Source: Infirmifilum sp. NZ (GTDB taxonomy: Archaea; Thermoproteota; Thermoprotei; Thermofilales; Thermofilaceae). Taken from it: a stretch of 64,000 nucleotides of DNA. Below the pieces are notes generated by a model. It saw only the letters and a program-made list of their open reading frames with translations, was not told the origin of the DNA and did not search any database. The stretch lies in NCBI RefSeq assembly GCF_022693705.1, contig NZ_CP094288.1:1630526-1694525 (forward strand). The letters run 5' to 3'. The position numbers and the translations under genes were made by a program. Positions 26,889 to 35,868 of the stretch are shown here, in pieces. Each line of letters opens with the position of its first letter. Positions within the stretch are counted from its first letter, which is position 1.

Positions 26889-27635
26889 ATGCAGGACTTG
26901 AAGCAGCTAGTGGAGCGGGTGAGGGTCTTCTCATTCGATATCGACGGCACTATCGTAGACAGCTACAGCTACATGCGCGACGTCATCGAGATTCTGCTGC
27001 TTTACATAGGGGTGCCGGCAAGCATGCTTCAACCTGTGGCCGACGAAGCCGTGGAGGAGTGGCTCAGCCGCGAAAAGAGCGGCACCATGGACTACTCGAA
27101 AATGCTCGACATCCTCTTGGAAGCCGCGGCGAAGAGAGGCCTGAAGCTGAGCCCGGACCCGAGGGAGTTCACCGAGCTACTGCTCGAGGCTCGGGTGAAG
27201 GCGTCGCAGACCCTGCCTTGCGCGATCAGGCTGCTGCGCGAGCTCAAAAGCAGGGGAAAGGTTGTGGTGTCTGTGTCGGGCGGGGACGGCGTGCCCGGCA
27301 TGAAGAGGAGGAGGATGGATCTAGGCGAGCTCTCGAAGTTTTTCGACGAGATAATCGTAGTGCCCGATGACGCTCCCTCGAGAGTAGATGCCCTAGCTAG
27401 CCTAGCCTCCAAGTACGGCACCTCCTTCGAGGAAGTGGCCCACGTCGACGACCGCGTCGAGCACGCCAACAGCGTGGCCCAGGCCGGGTTCCAGTCCATA
27501 CTGGTCAAAACGGGGATGCTGAACCCCGAGCAAAGCATAGACAGTAGAGTCGTGGTTATCGAGAACCTGTGCCAGCTGTACGAAGCTGTGGCGGGAGAGG
27601 AAGCGGCGAAGAGCGCTAAGCGCGGTAGAGGTTAA
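26889..27635 (+). CDS. HAD-superfamily hydrolase
   Basis: 248 aa. Motif I FDIDGTIVDS (15-24) carries both catalytic aspartates, motif II is VSVSGGDG, and the motif IV region is HVDDRVEHANSVAQAGF with the metal-binding acidic pair. The cap lies between motifs I and II. Probably a small-molecule phosphatase of phosphoglycolate-phosphatase type; the substrate is not readable. The protein ends KSAKRGRG and its coding end overlaps the convergent SDR fragment by 20 bp. Confidence 0.8.
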   Translation: MQDLKQLVERVRVFSFDIDGTIVDSYSYMRDVIEILLLYIGVPASMLQPVADEAVEEWLSREKSGTMDYSKMLDILLEAAAKRGLKLSPDPREFTELLLEARVKASQTLPCAIRLLRELKSRGKVVVSVSGGDGVPGMKRRRMDLGELSKFFDEIIVVPDDAPSRVDALASLASKYGTSFEEVAHVDDRVEHANSVAQAGFQSILVKTGMLNPEQSIDSRVVVIENLCQLYEAVAGEEAAKSAKRGRG

Positions 27636-28089
27636 GGGGCGAGAATACCTGCAGGAAGCCCAGCAGGCCCGGTACGAACACCTCCCTGCAACCTTTCTCC
27701 ACGCACGCGACGACTTTCTTGGCCACGGTCTCCGGCCTAACGGCGAAGCGTGGCGTCCGGGCTCCCGTCCTCTCGAAGAACTCAGTTGCTGTTGCACCAG
27801 GGTACACTCTCACAACTCGAACCCCCCTACTCTTGAGCTCCCTCTCGAGGGCGGCAGAGAGTACATGCAGCGCCGCCTTGGAGGCGGTGTAAGTCGCGAG
27901 CTTCGGTGTCAGCGCGAAAGCGGTCGGAGTCACGAGGTTCACAACCACAGAGCCTGGCTGTAGCAGCTCCTTTAGGGCAATTACGAGCTGAGCGGGCCTC
28001 ACCGCCGGGTTTATAAGTGTGCCTCCTTCAGGGCCTGCTCGGGTGCTGTCTCCATGGAGGGCGCAGGCAAGCCTCAGCGAGACCGTCAC
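27616..28089 (-). pseudogene. 5'-truncated short-chain dehydrogenase (SDR)
   Basis: 157 aa covering only the second half of an SDR. The catalytic YTASKAALHVLSAALERELK (Tyr and Lys of YxxxK) is present, followed by RVVRVYPGATATEFF. The N-terminal Rossmann part with the Gly-rich NAD(P) loop, about 80 residues, is absent. The 5' sequence (LRLACALHGDSTRAGPEGG) does not match SDRs, and the frame upstream is broken by stops. Complete SDRs are 230-280 aa. It lies beside a TnpB element, so truncation by transposon insertion or rearrangement is likely. Confidence 0.6.
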
Positions 28090-28312
28090 ACCGGCTGGGT
28101 GCGACGCTTTTTCAGGGAGCCGTAGTCCAGCAGCCTCAGGCGGTCCTCCAGCTTAGCCGGTCTGAGCCTGCATGAATTCTTCCCTGTTTGCCGTGTTTTC
28201 ACTTTCGGCGTTTATTTTCGGCGCAGGGATATAAGGCCGCGTAGCTCAGTGTAATGTGGGGCTGAAGCGCAGAAAGGGCCCGGGGCCGCAACAGTTCCCT
28301 GGAGGTGGGAGC

Positions 28313-29825
28313 GTGGGCCGGAAAGGCGAGGGGAGCGGCGAGAGACACGTTGACGCCTACAGGGTCTGGGAAGTCAAGACCAACAGGGAAAAGAGGCAAA
28401 GACTGCAACGGCTGTACGTGAGGCTGTCCAGCGCAGTTAAGCAGGCGTGTAAGGCCCTCAGAAAGAAGCACGGCGACGCGTTCAGGAGGGAACCGGAGAA
28501 GTTCAGCGAGGAGCTGGCTGGGGAGGCTTCGAAGACAGCGGGACTGCCGAAGGGCCTCTTCTATTACGCAGTGGAATGGCGGAGCATGGTTGCCGAGGCC
28601 AGGAGGAAGTCTAAGAGGCGCAACGGGTTCACTCCGCCTCCAGTACCGCTACTCGTCAAGGTGGTCAACAGTGGTGAGAGGCTTCACGGCAAGGGCAACG
28701 CTGTAGCAGTCCTTAACGTCGACGGAAAAGAACTACGCGTGCCCAGCGCTGGCGTCGCGGTGAGGCTGAAGCCATCGCTGATTAGGGCGGTGCTCGAGGA
28801 CGTTGAGCGTTTCCCAGATTTGAAGCTGACGTTGCAGCTAACAGCTAGGGGGAGGCTTCGCCTAGTGACGCACCGCGAGGTTAAAACTACATGGTGGGAC
28901 GGCGACGGCAAGCTGGCTGTCATAGCGGTGGACGTGAACAGTAGCCACGGCCTCTACCTCATTGCCTTCGCCTTCGACGGCGAAGCCAAGCTGGTGGTGC
29001 AACGCGTGTTTAAGCCGCCTAACACCACCATGCTGACTGCTCGCGGCCATTATGCACAGCTACTCCAAGGTTAAGTTCTGGAGTGAGGCCGTAGAGAGGT
29101 TCAGGGAGAGGAGGGACGTCGAAAAGCTGCGGAGAGAGGGGAGGGGCTGCGCGGTGGAGGAGGCCTTGAGGCTGGCGGAGAAACTGAGAGCGAAAATGAA
29201 CCTGACGCCGGAGAGGGCTGAGAGAATAGCTAGGCAGGCCCTCAGGAAGATTCGAAAGCTCAACGACGGCTGGATTCGTAGCGTGCTCAGAGAGCTGAGA
29301 GCGTTGATAAGAAAGCTACGGGATCAAGGCTACACAGTCGTCGTTGTCGTCGACGTGCCCCAGGCCGAGTCCCTCAGAGGCTCGCAACTGCAGAGGACGC
29401 TGCTGAGAATAGCAAAGCGGCTTGAGAACCTCGCCCTCTACGAGGGCGTCAGGTGGCTCAAGCCTGACAACAACGTCTCGGGCAGGCGGTGCCCCCTCTG
29501 CGGGAAAGAGGGGGTAGAGGTTCAGAAGCGCTACTACCGCTGCGAGGGCTGCGGCCTGGTCTGGGGGAGAGACTGGGCCGCGGCGTTCAACGCCGCCAAG
29601 CTCTTCCTAAAAGCATGCACAGCCGAAAAGCACCTCCAGGCGCTGCAGAGCTGGCTACAGAGCCACCCACGAGCACTGGCGAAGAGGTACTACATGCCAC
29701 GACCCACGGCTCCAGAGACAGGCCAGCATGCCCCAGCCACAGCTCCCGCAGCTCCCCCACCTGGGGGACTAGCGGGTGCTGCGCGCGGCGCGAGGAGGGT
29801 ATGTGCCCGCGGCGACACGGGCTGA
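28313..29825 (+). pseudogene. tnpB: TnpB-like gene, frameshifted (copy 2)
   Basis: Two overlapping frames make one TnpB. The first runs from GTG 28313, with a strong GGAGGTGGG ribosome site 3-12 nt upstream, to a stop at 29074, and includes the first RuvC block AVDVNSSHGLYLIAF. The second runs from about 29052 to 29825 and carries the Glu block VVDVPQAESLRGSQLQRTL, zinc ribbon CPLCG...CEGC and last block GRDWAAAFNAAKLF. A +1 shift between 29052 and 29074 would restore one product of about 500 aa. The last 45 residues are Pro/Ala/Gly-rich and coincide with a chain of hairpins, so they may be non-functional read-through into the element's right end. Confidence 0.7.
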
Positions 29826-29884
29826 AGGCCGCCCAGCCAGGGCGGCCCGCCCCGGAAAGGGGCGACCCATGACCCCGCAAGGGG
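29753..29884 (+). ncRNA. Hairpin-rich right end / candidate TnpB guide RNA scaffold
   Basis: Successive hairpins at the 3' end of the copy 2 TnpB: TCCCCC-ACCT-GGGGGA (29753-29768), GCCCG-N8-CGGGC (29805-29822), GGCCGCCC-AGCCA-GGGCGGCC (29827-29847), CGCCCC-GGAAA-GGGGCG (29848-29864) and CCCC-GCAA-GGGG with a GNRA loop (29873-29884). Omega/reRNAs of IS605-family TnpB genes overlap the 3' end of the gene and the element's right end, which is exactly this position. No expression evidence; in GC-rich DNA some stems could be fortuitous. Confidence 0.45.
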
Positions 29885-29985
29885 GCTCTCAGAAAAGTGA
29901 AGGGGGCAGATGAGCCAGGCGCGGCCGTAACCAAGGCTGTCTTCAGCGTCTGCACCTAAACCTTTCCAGCCCATTACTACGAAAG

Positions 29986-29994
29986 TTTAAAAAC
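29986..29994 (+). promoter_or_regulatory. TATA box of LysO-like gene
   Basis: tttaaaaac, centred about 24 nt before TTG 30012 and 34 nt before ATG 30024, so the transcript begins at or just before the coding region. Confidence 0.5.
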
Positions 29995-30023
29995 ATTACA
30001 CCTACGATGAGTTGGACATTTGC

Positions 30024-30890
30024 ATGGAGCTGAGCTCAGCGGGCATCCTACTCGCCTTCGTGGCGTCCATAGCTCTTGGAAGACTCCTCAAGGTTAAGAT
30101 CCCCGAAGCCGCCTTCAAGCTCGTCGTAGCCACTTTGGTGTTCACTATCTCGCTCTGGGCCTCGACGCACGGCGCCGCGGTGCTCTTACAAAGCCTTGCG
30201 ACATCTGCTGTGATGCTAGCTTTGCTGACAGCCGTCACGCTACTTCTCGGAATGATGATCGACAGGGGCTCCTCTGGAAACCCCGGCGGGAAAGCTAGGG
30301 GAAGAGCCGACCCGGTGTTGCTCCTTTCAATCGCGGGGGGCTGGGTAGCGGGCCTCTTAGTTGGCGAACGCCTGTCCAGCTTAATAAGCTCCGCTGTAAC
30401 TTTAGAGGTCTACGCTGTGATAATTGCCACTGGGCTCACAACCGCTGACGCCGTGACCGTGGACGCTGTTAGGAAAGGCGGAGCGGTAGCCATGAAGGCG
30501 ACCGGTTTGAGCATAGTTTCTGCGCTGGCTACAGGTTTCCTCGCCTCGCTAACCCTCGCGGTGCCCCTAGAAGCGTCTCTGGCTACGATGCTCGGCCTAG
30601 GGTGGTACAGCTTCGCGGGCCCGTTTGTGGCGCAGGTTTACGGCCCAGCTTGGGGCTTCACAGCATTCCTCACGAACGTGCTGAGGGAGCAGCTGACGTT
30701 CATCCTCGTGCCCACTCTCAGGAAACCCAGGGCGTCTATGATCAGCCTCGGTGGAGCCACTACCATGGACAACACGCTGCCAGTATACGTCTACACTTAC
30801 GGAGACGAGGCCTCCATCCCGAGCATTATTCACGGCTTCCTGCTGACGCTACTAACACCCTTCCTCGAGAGCCTCGTCGTAAGCCTGTAG
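30024..30890 (+). CDS. LysO-family (DUF340) lysine exporter-like protein
   Basis: About 288 aa, eight or so hydrophobic segments. The C-terminal half has the family blocks LGWYSFAGPFVAQVYGPAWG, FLTNVLREQLTFILVP and GGATTMDNTLPVYVYTYG, matching the DUF340/LysO group whose E. coli member exports L-lysine. Residues about 80-95 form a hydrophilic Gly/Arg loop. The start is ATG 30024 or the in-frame TTG at 30012. It stands alone; the actual substrate in this organism is inferred from family only. Confidence 0.75.
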   Translation: MELSSAGILLAFVASIALGRLLKVKIPEAAFKLVVATLVFTISLWASTHGAAVLLQSLATSAVMLALLTAVTLLLGMMIDRGSSGNPGGKARGRADPVLLLSIAGGWVAGLLVGERLSSLISSAVTLEVYAVIIATGLTTADAVTVDAVRKGGAVAMKATGLSIVSALATGFLASLTLAVPLEASLATMLGLGWYSFAGPFVAQVYGPAWGFTAFLTNVLREQLTFILVPTLRKPRASMISLGGATTMDNTLPVYVYTYGDEASIPSIIHGFLLTLLTPFLESLVVSL

Positions 30891-31125
30891 AATCAATCAC
30901 TATCACCCACTTCATTTAACGGTGCTCACGTCCAATTAGGGAGGTTTTTCAGGTAGCTGTGGAAGGTAGTAGCGGCGCCGGCGCCTTATCGATACGAGTG
31001 GAAGGCCAAGCGATCGAGCTCTCGTTGTGATACTCGTTAACGTTGCCTGCCCCTCAGGCACCGCTTCAGGCCTGGCGGTGCGGAAAGTTTTTCTAAGAGC
31101 CGGCTAGACCCAAAGGGGAACGCGC

Positions 31126-32238
31126 TTGGAGCCAGCCTACATCCTGTCCTTCATGGCCTCCTTCCTGCAGGCGGTCTTCACTCCAGCCCTCGTCCTCTAC
31201 GCCTACAGCCTCTCACTCGACGAGCTTCAGATCAGCGTGATCTCGGGCGTCGCGTCGTTCGTGTACGTGGCCGGATCATTGACGTCTTCGGCGGCTCACA
31301 ACCGCTTATCCGGCTCTAAGATCATCGCCTTGGCTTTCGGCGTAATGTCAGCAGGCTTCGCCGCGCTGCTGTTCTCTAAAACATTCACGGGGATACTGGC
31401 TTCCTCCAGCCTCGTCTTGCTGGGCTTCGGGCTCTTTTGGCCGGCGGTTGAAGCACACCTATCTCGTAGCGGGTCGTCGGTGTCTAAGTTTTCATTCTCG
31501 TGGAGCTCCGGCTCGCTCGTCGGAGCTCTCCTCACCTCCACCCTCCTCAAGCTCGACTTAAAGCTACTCTTCGTTGCATACACCGCTCTCTCTATCTCTC
31601 AATCTGCGTTAGGGCTCAGGATTAAGGGCAGCAGTTCGAGCGTGTATAGACATGCTGGGGATGCGGGCACGAGGGATCTGCTCCTGCTCTGGGCCCCCTG
31701 GGCGTACTGCATAGCCTACTCTGCCTCGTCTAGCGGGGTTTTCACATTCTATCCTCTGTTCGTTGAGAGCAGGAGCTTGTCACGCGACTACATCTCGCTC
31801 GTCAACTTCACAATGCTCCTGACGAGGACAGCCACATTCTTCTTCTACGATAAAGCCCCTAGATCGCTCAGGAACCCTCTGCTGGCTATGCTGGGTTTTC
31901 TAGCTGGCCTCGGCTTGACCTCAACCGCAAACCCCATACTTGTGGCGCTGATCTCCGGCCTCATAGGGTACGCTCAAGGGATGATCTACGCGACCGCGCT
32001 CGACCTCGTCTTCAGCCGAGGCAGTGGAATCGAGAAGGCGACCTCTCTGTTCGAGGCCTTCATAGGTTTAGGCTACGCCGCGGCTCCACCCCTCAGCGGA
32101 GCCGCAAACGCCGCTTTCGGCTTCGAGCCAATATCGTTTGCGAGCGTCCTAGCGTTGGCAACCTCGCTGTCAGCGAGCCTAAGCATGAAAAGCTTTAATG
32201 CAACTAGACATTCGAAGACGCGAGACAGAAATTATTAG
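31126..32238 (+). CDS. MFS transporter, 370 aa
   Basis: Eleven to twelve hydrophobic segments of major facilitator type but slightly short (370 aa). The usual loop 2-3 signature is weak. TTG start at 31126. No neighbour points to a substrate. The 235-nt gap upstream (30891-31125) contains no gene; a CGGCGCCGGCGCC GC-palindrome at about 30974-30986 is the only structure seen there. Confidence 0.7.
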   Translation: MEPAYILSFMASFLQAVFTPALVLYAYSLSLDELQISVISGVASFVYVAGSLTSSAAHNRLSGSKIIALAFGVMSAGFAALLFSKTFTGILASSSLVLLGFGLFWPAVEAHLSRSGSSVSKFSFSWSSGSLVGALLTSTLLKLDLKLLFVAYTALSISQSALGLRIKGSSSSVYRHAGDAGTRDLLLLWAPWAYCIAYSASSSGVFTFYPLFVESRSLSRDYISLVNFTMLLTRTATFFFYDKAPRSLRNPLLAMLGFLAGLGLTSTANPILVALISGLIGYAQGMIYATALDLVFSRGSGIEKATSLFEAFIGLGYAAAPPLSGAANAAFGFEPISFASVLALATSLSASLSMKSFNATRHSKTRDRNY

Positions 32239-32306
32239 TCCTGGCCGGCCCGCTGGGCCCGGGGCTCTAGAGCTACCTCTGTTTGGTACAAGCTGGGTGC
32301 GGCGGT

Positions 32307-34022
32307 ATGAAAGTGGCGATGCAGGGTTTGTCAAAGATTTTAGAAGTTGACTCGCAAGAGCTCCTCTTTCTCACCTACTCGGTAGCGACGGGCTTGCTCG
32401 TAGGGGTTTTTAGCCTAGCTTATCTCGGGCTCTTCAACACTCTCTCGAGCGTAGCCCAAAGACTGAGCTCGGCAAGTGTGTTCGCGCGTGCCGCCCTACC
32501 TATGGTCGGGCTAGCCGCGTCGTCGCTAGTACTGCTCCTGCTTACAGGCTACGCAAGGCACCTTGGGACTCACAACGTGATCTACGCCTACCATTTCAGG
32601 GGTGGGGAGATAAAAGCCAGGGAAACGCTCGCCGACGCCGCGTCGTCCATCCTAACGATAAGCCTTGGTGGGAGCGCGGGGCTCGAGAGCCCGGGCCTAC
32701 ACCTCGGCGGAGGGATAGGATCCCTCGCCTCCAGGCTCTTCCGCTTAGAGGCCGGGGATAGAAGGAGGCTGATGATAGCAGAAGCTGCCGCAGGCCTGAG
32801 CGCGATCTTCAGAGCCCCTCTCTCGGGCACGCTCTTCGCCCTGGAGATCCCGTACCTGTTCGATATCGAGAAAGAAGTGTTCCTGCCAGCGCTCCTGGCA
32901 TCAGCAGCATCGTACCTCGTTGTACTAACATTGGGCGGTGGCGAGACCCTGGCCTACCCATTTCTCGCTCAGTACCCGATGACCGTTGAGCCTCTGCACG
33001 TGGTCTTGGCCGGGGTTGCATCGGCGGCTGTGGGCCTCTTGTTCGTCAGGTTTTACAAGCTGGTGCAGAGCAGGCTCGCCCGACTTAGGCTTGCACAAAG
33101 GATCGCTCTAGGCGGAGCCATTCTGGGCACTCTCGTGGCCCTTTTCCCGGAGGTCTCGGGCACAGGGTACGGAGTTATAGAAGCGGCTCTCCGGAACGAG
33201 CTCAACGCAAGCATAGGTCTCCTCGCCGCCCTTCTCTTGCTGAAGATAGTTGCAACCTCACTCACGCTGAGCTCCGGAGGCTCGGGCGGCCTCTTCATAC
33301 CCTCGCTCTACGTCGGCGCTGTGATGGGCCTAGCTTACACGAGACTCTTCGGGCTCGACCCCCGATACACCCCCGTTTTCATGTCAGCTGTCCTCGCCTC
33401 TACGACGAAAACCGCCATCATGCCCGTGGTGTTCGTCGCGGAGCTTTACGGCGGAGGAGCCATAGTGCCCGCATCACTAGCGTCCGTAATAGCCTACTTC
33501 CTCTCGGGGCACGAGACCTTCTACGAGGACCAGCTTCTCAGACGGCCACCCTTAGAGACCTACACTCTCGCAGAGGTCTACTCAATCCTCAAGCAGCAGA
33601 AACCGGAGGTCCTCGAAAAGTACCGTGTCGCTGAGTTCGCGGAGAAGCCATTCGCCATAACGCTAAGTACTCGACTCGAGCAGTTGCTCGCTATCGCTGC
33701 GAAGCGCGAGGCGGAAGTTTTCCCCGTCGTGACGAATGACAGCAAGCTCATAGGCTACCTGACGCTAACGGATGTTCTCAGCTTCAACCTATCAAACCCA
33801 AGCCTCAGTGTCGAGGCGCTCCCGATCAGGAGGCCTCTGACGGTACAACCCTCAGAGCCTATCGGGAGCCTCGCAGAGCTAATGGTTAAGGAGTGTGAAA
33901 CCCACGCCTTCGTCATAGACGCCCAAGGGAGACTCCTGGGAGTGATCTCAGCCGACAAGCTTACAGAGAAGCTGTTGCCCCACTTCCTGTCAAGAGGGAA
34001 AGGTTTATCTAAGGCTAAATGA
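32307..34022 (+). CDS. ClC-type chloride channel/transporter with CBS pair
   Basis: About 571 aa. The membrane part (to about 410) has the three ClC selectivity signatures: GGSAGLESPG with a glutamate at the gating position, FRAPLSGTLFALE and GSGGLFIPSLY. The last 140 residues hold two CBS repeats (PVVTNDSKLIGYLTLTDVL and FVIDAQGRLLGVISADKL), which in this family bind adenine nucleotides and tune transport. The gating glutamate suggests anion/proton exchange or gated flux. ATG 32307 is preferred over the in-frame TTG 32283. Confidence 0.88.
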   Translation: MKVAMQGLSKILEVDSQELLFLTYSVATGLLVGVFSLAYLGLFNTLSSVAQRLSSASVFARAALPMVGLAASSLVLLLLTGYARHLGTHNVIYAYHFRGGEIKARETLADAASSILTISLGGSAGLESPGLHLGGGIGSLASRLFRLEAGDRRRLMIAEAAAGLSAIFRAPLSGTLFALEIPYLFDIEKEVFLPALLASAASYLVVLTLGGGETLAYPFLAQYPMTVEPLHVVLAGVASAAVGLLFVRFYKLVQSRLARLRLAQRIALGGAILGTLVALFPEVSGTGYGVIEAALRNELNASIGLLAALLLLKIVATSLTLSSGGSGGLFIPSLYVGAVMGLAYTRLFGLDPRYTPVFMSAVLASTTKTAIMPVVFVAELYGGGAIVPASLASVIAYFLSGHETFYEDQLLRRPPLETYTLAEVYSILKQQKPEVLEKYRVAEFAEKPFAITLSTRLEQLLAIAAKREAEVFPVVTNDSKLIGYLTLTDVLSFNLSNPSLSVEALPIRRPLTVQPSEPIGSLAELMVKECETHAFVIDAQGRLLGVISADKLTEKLLPHFLSRGKGLSKAK

Positions 34023-34081
34023 AATTTAACTAGGGTACATTCCTCCGCGCTCTTCTCACTTGCAGCCAGAGGGTGAGCGGT

Positions 34082-35080
34082 ATGCTAGCTGTGGAGGTTA
34101 GGGATCTTAGGAAGAGGTACGTCTCCCGGACCCGGCGGGGTTTCCTCCGCTGGGAGACAAGCGTAGTCGAGGCTCTTAGAGGCGTTAGCTTCAGCGTGCG
34201 GAGGGGGGAGCTATTCGGGATACTCGGCCCTAACGGCGCGGGGAAATCAACACTCGTCAAGATACTGTCGACCCTGCTCCTCCCCGACGGAGGTGAAGCC
34301 AGCATCCTTGGATTCGATGTGGTGAAAGATCGAGATGAGGTGAGGAAGCACATAGGCATATCTCTGAGCGTCGAGAAAGGCTTCTTCTACAAGCTGACGG
34401 CCAGGGAGAACCTGAAGTACTTCGGGATGCTCTACGGCCTCAACGGCTCGAGGCTCAACAGCAGAGTCGAGGAGGTTCTCCGCGAGGTGGGCCTCCACAA
34501 GCACGCGGACAAAACGTACGAGGATATGAGCCTCGGTATGAGGGCTAGGCTCAGCATCGCCAGAGCACTACTAAGCAACCCTGAAGTCCTAATACTGGAC
34601 GAGCCCACGCTCGGGTTGGACCCCGTCTCCGCAAGGAGGATACGCGGGCTCCTACTGGACCTCGCCCACAAGCAGGGCAGAACGGTGCTCCTAACGACAC
34701 ACAACATGTTCGAGGCTGAGACCCTCCTGGACAGGGTGGCGATACTGGTTGATGGGAGGATCGTCGCCGTAGACAGCGTTGAGTCACTCAAGAGGAGCAT
34801 AGCCGACTCCGTGTTCATCGAGGTGAGAGTGTCAGGAGTCCCGCACGAAGCGGTTGTGAAGGCCCTCCAGTTGGTGGAGGGCGCAAGGCTCAGCACCCAC
34901 CACGCCCACGGGAACGTAGAGAAGCTCACCGTCGCCGTTCCTGCGAGCAAGGCGGACGAGGCCCTAGAATCCCTCGTGCACAGCTTCAGAGCCAGCGGGC
35001 TGAAAGTGCGCGGAGTCTCAGTCAAGGAGCCAACCCTTGAGGACGTGTTCGTGGCTTTGACGGCTAAGAGGGGTGGCTAG
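34082..35080 (+). CDS. ABC exporter ATP-binding protein
   Basis: 332 aa. Walker A GPNGAGKST, Q-loop SVEKGFFYKLT, signature MSLGMRARLSIA (LSGGQ variant), Walker B VLILDEPTLGLD and switch His in TTHNMFEAE, followed by a roughly 80-aa C-terminal domain ending EPTLEDVFVALT, typical of DrrA/NodI-like exporters. ATG 34082 has a GAGGGTGA ribosome site upstream; GTG 34073 is also possible. The next gene starts 2 nt after the stop. Exports an unknown lipid, drug or polymer. Confidence 0.88.
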   Translation: MLAVEVRDLRKRYVSRTRRGFLRWETSVVEALRGVSFSVRRGELFGILGPNGAGKSTLVKILSTLLLPDGGEASILGFDVVKDRDEVRKHIGISLSVEKGFFYKLTARENLKYFGMLYGLNGSRLNSRVEEVLREVGLHKHADKTYEDMSLGMRARLSIARALLSNPEVLILDEPTLGLDPVSARRIRGLLLDLAHKQGRTVLLTTHNMFEAETLLDRVAILVDGRIVAVDSVESLKRSIADSVFIEVRVSGVPHEAVVKALQLVEGARLSTHHAHGNVEKLTVAVPASKADEALESLVHSFRASGLKVRGVSVKEPTLEDVFVALTAKRGG

Positions 35081-35082
35081 CC

Positions 35083-35868
35083 GTGAACACCAGGGTCTTC
35101 ATCGCCCAGCTGAAGGCGGGGTTTCACCTGTGGTTGGCCTTCTACAGGCACAGCCCAGCTCTCATAGCAGTCCTCCTGCTGCGGCCCTACCTGGTCCTTC
35201 TCGCGCTCACGGCGATCAGCCAGGAAACAACCCCCACGAAACTGCTCAAAGACGTTATGATCAGCGTCCTGGTGGTCTCATCGATAGACATAGTTTGGGA
35301 CCTGGCGGGCAACGCCCTGTCCCTCCGCTTCCTGGGGGTTCTACCATACATAGCCGTGGCGCCGTCTAGCCCGTCTATCGCTCTGGTGCTGAGCTACATC
35401 CCGAGGTACCTGATCGAGTCGCTCCTCAAGGCAGCGGAGTTCCTCCCCTTGCTCGCCCTCTTCGTAGGTTTTGCCCCCGCGCTCCTGAATGTTTCCCTCA
35501 TATTCCTGCTCTCGCTTCTGGCCGCTCTGCCCCTGCTTGGCCTCAGCTCGCTCGTAGCTTACTCAGTTCTCGCATCTAAGGAGGAGACCGTCTGGCTCGA
35601 CTGGCTCGCCCCCCTAATACTCCTCGTCTCCGGCGCAATCTACCCTATCTCAATCCTACCCCCATGGGTCCAGGCCGTCGCGAAGCTCCTGCCGACCACC
35701 TACCTCTTCGAGCTCGTCCACGCCCTCACAGAGGGGGGCCTCGCCGGCGACGCAATCACAGCAGTGGCGCTCGTCTACCTGACGACGAGTCTACTCTTCA
35801 ACAGCATCCTCCAATTCCTAGTGTCCAAGGGCGAGTCCGAACTGCTCAGGAGGGGGATACACGTATGA
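35083..35868 (+). CDS. ABC-2 type permease, subunit 1
   Basis: 261 aa with six hydrophobic segments. The conserved C-terminal SGAIYPISILPPWVQAVAKLLPTTYLFELV block is typical of ABC-2 permeases. GTG start at 35083, 2 nt after the ATPase gene; its stop overlaps the next start as ATGA. It should form a heterodimer with the following subunit. Confidence 0.82.
   Translation: MNTRVFIAQLKAGFHLWLAFYRHSPALIAVLLLRPYLVLLALTAISQETTPTKLLKDVMISVLVVSSIDIVWDLAGNALSLRFLGVLPYIAVAPSSPSIALVLSYIPRYLIESLLKAAEFLPLLALFVGFAPALLNVSLIFLLSLLAALPLLGLSSLVAYSVLASKEETVWLDWLAPLILLVSGAIYPISILPPWVQAVAKLLPTTYLFELVHALTEGGLAGDAITAVALVYLTTSLLFNSILQFLVSKGESELLRRGIHV

Noticed and set aside
28234-28320. tRNA-like start ggccgcgtagctcagtg
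   Set aside because: It resembles a tRNA 5' end, but no matching acceptor 3' strand, closing D-stem or T-arm follows; it overlaps the promoter region of the TnpB copy.
29040-29080. Programmed -1 frameshift in TnpB copy 2
   Set aside because: The needed shift is +1 (or -2), and no X-XXY-YYZ slippery sequence is present in the overlap, so decay or error is the simpler reading.
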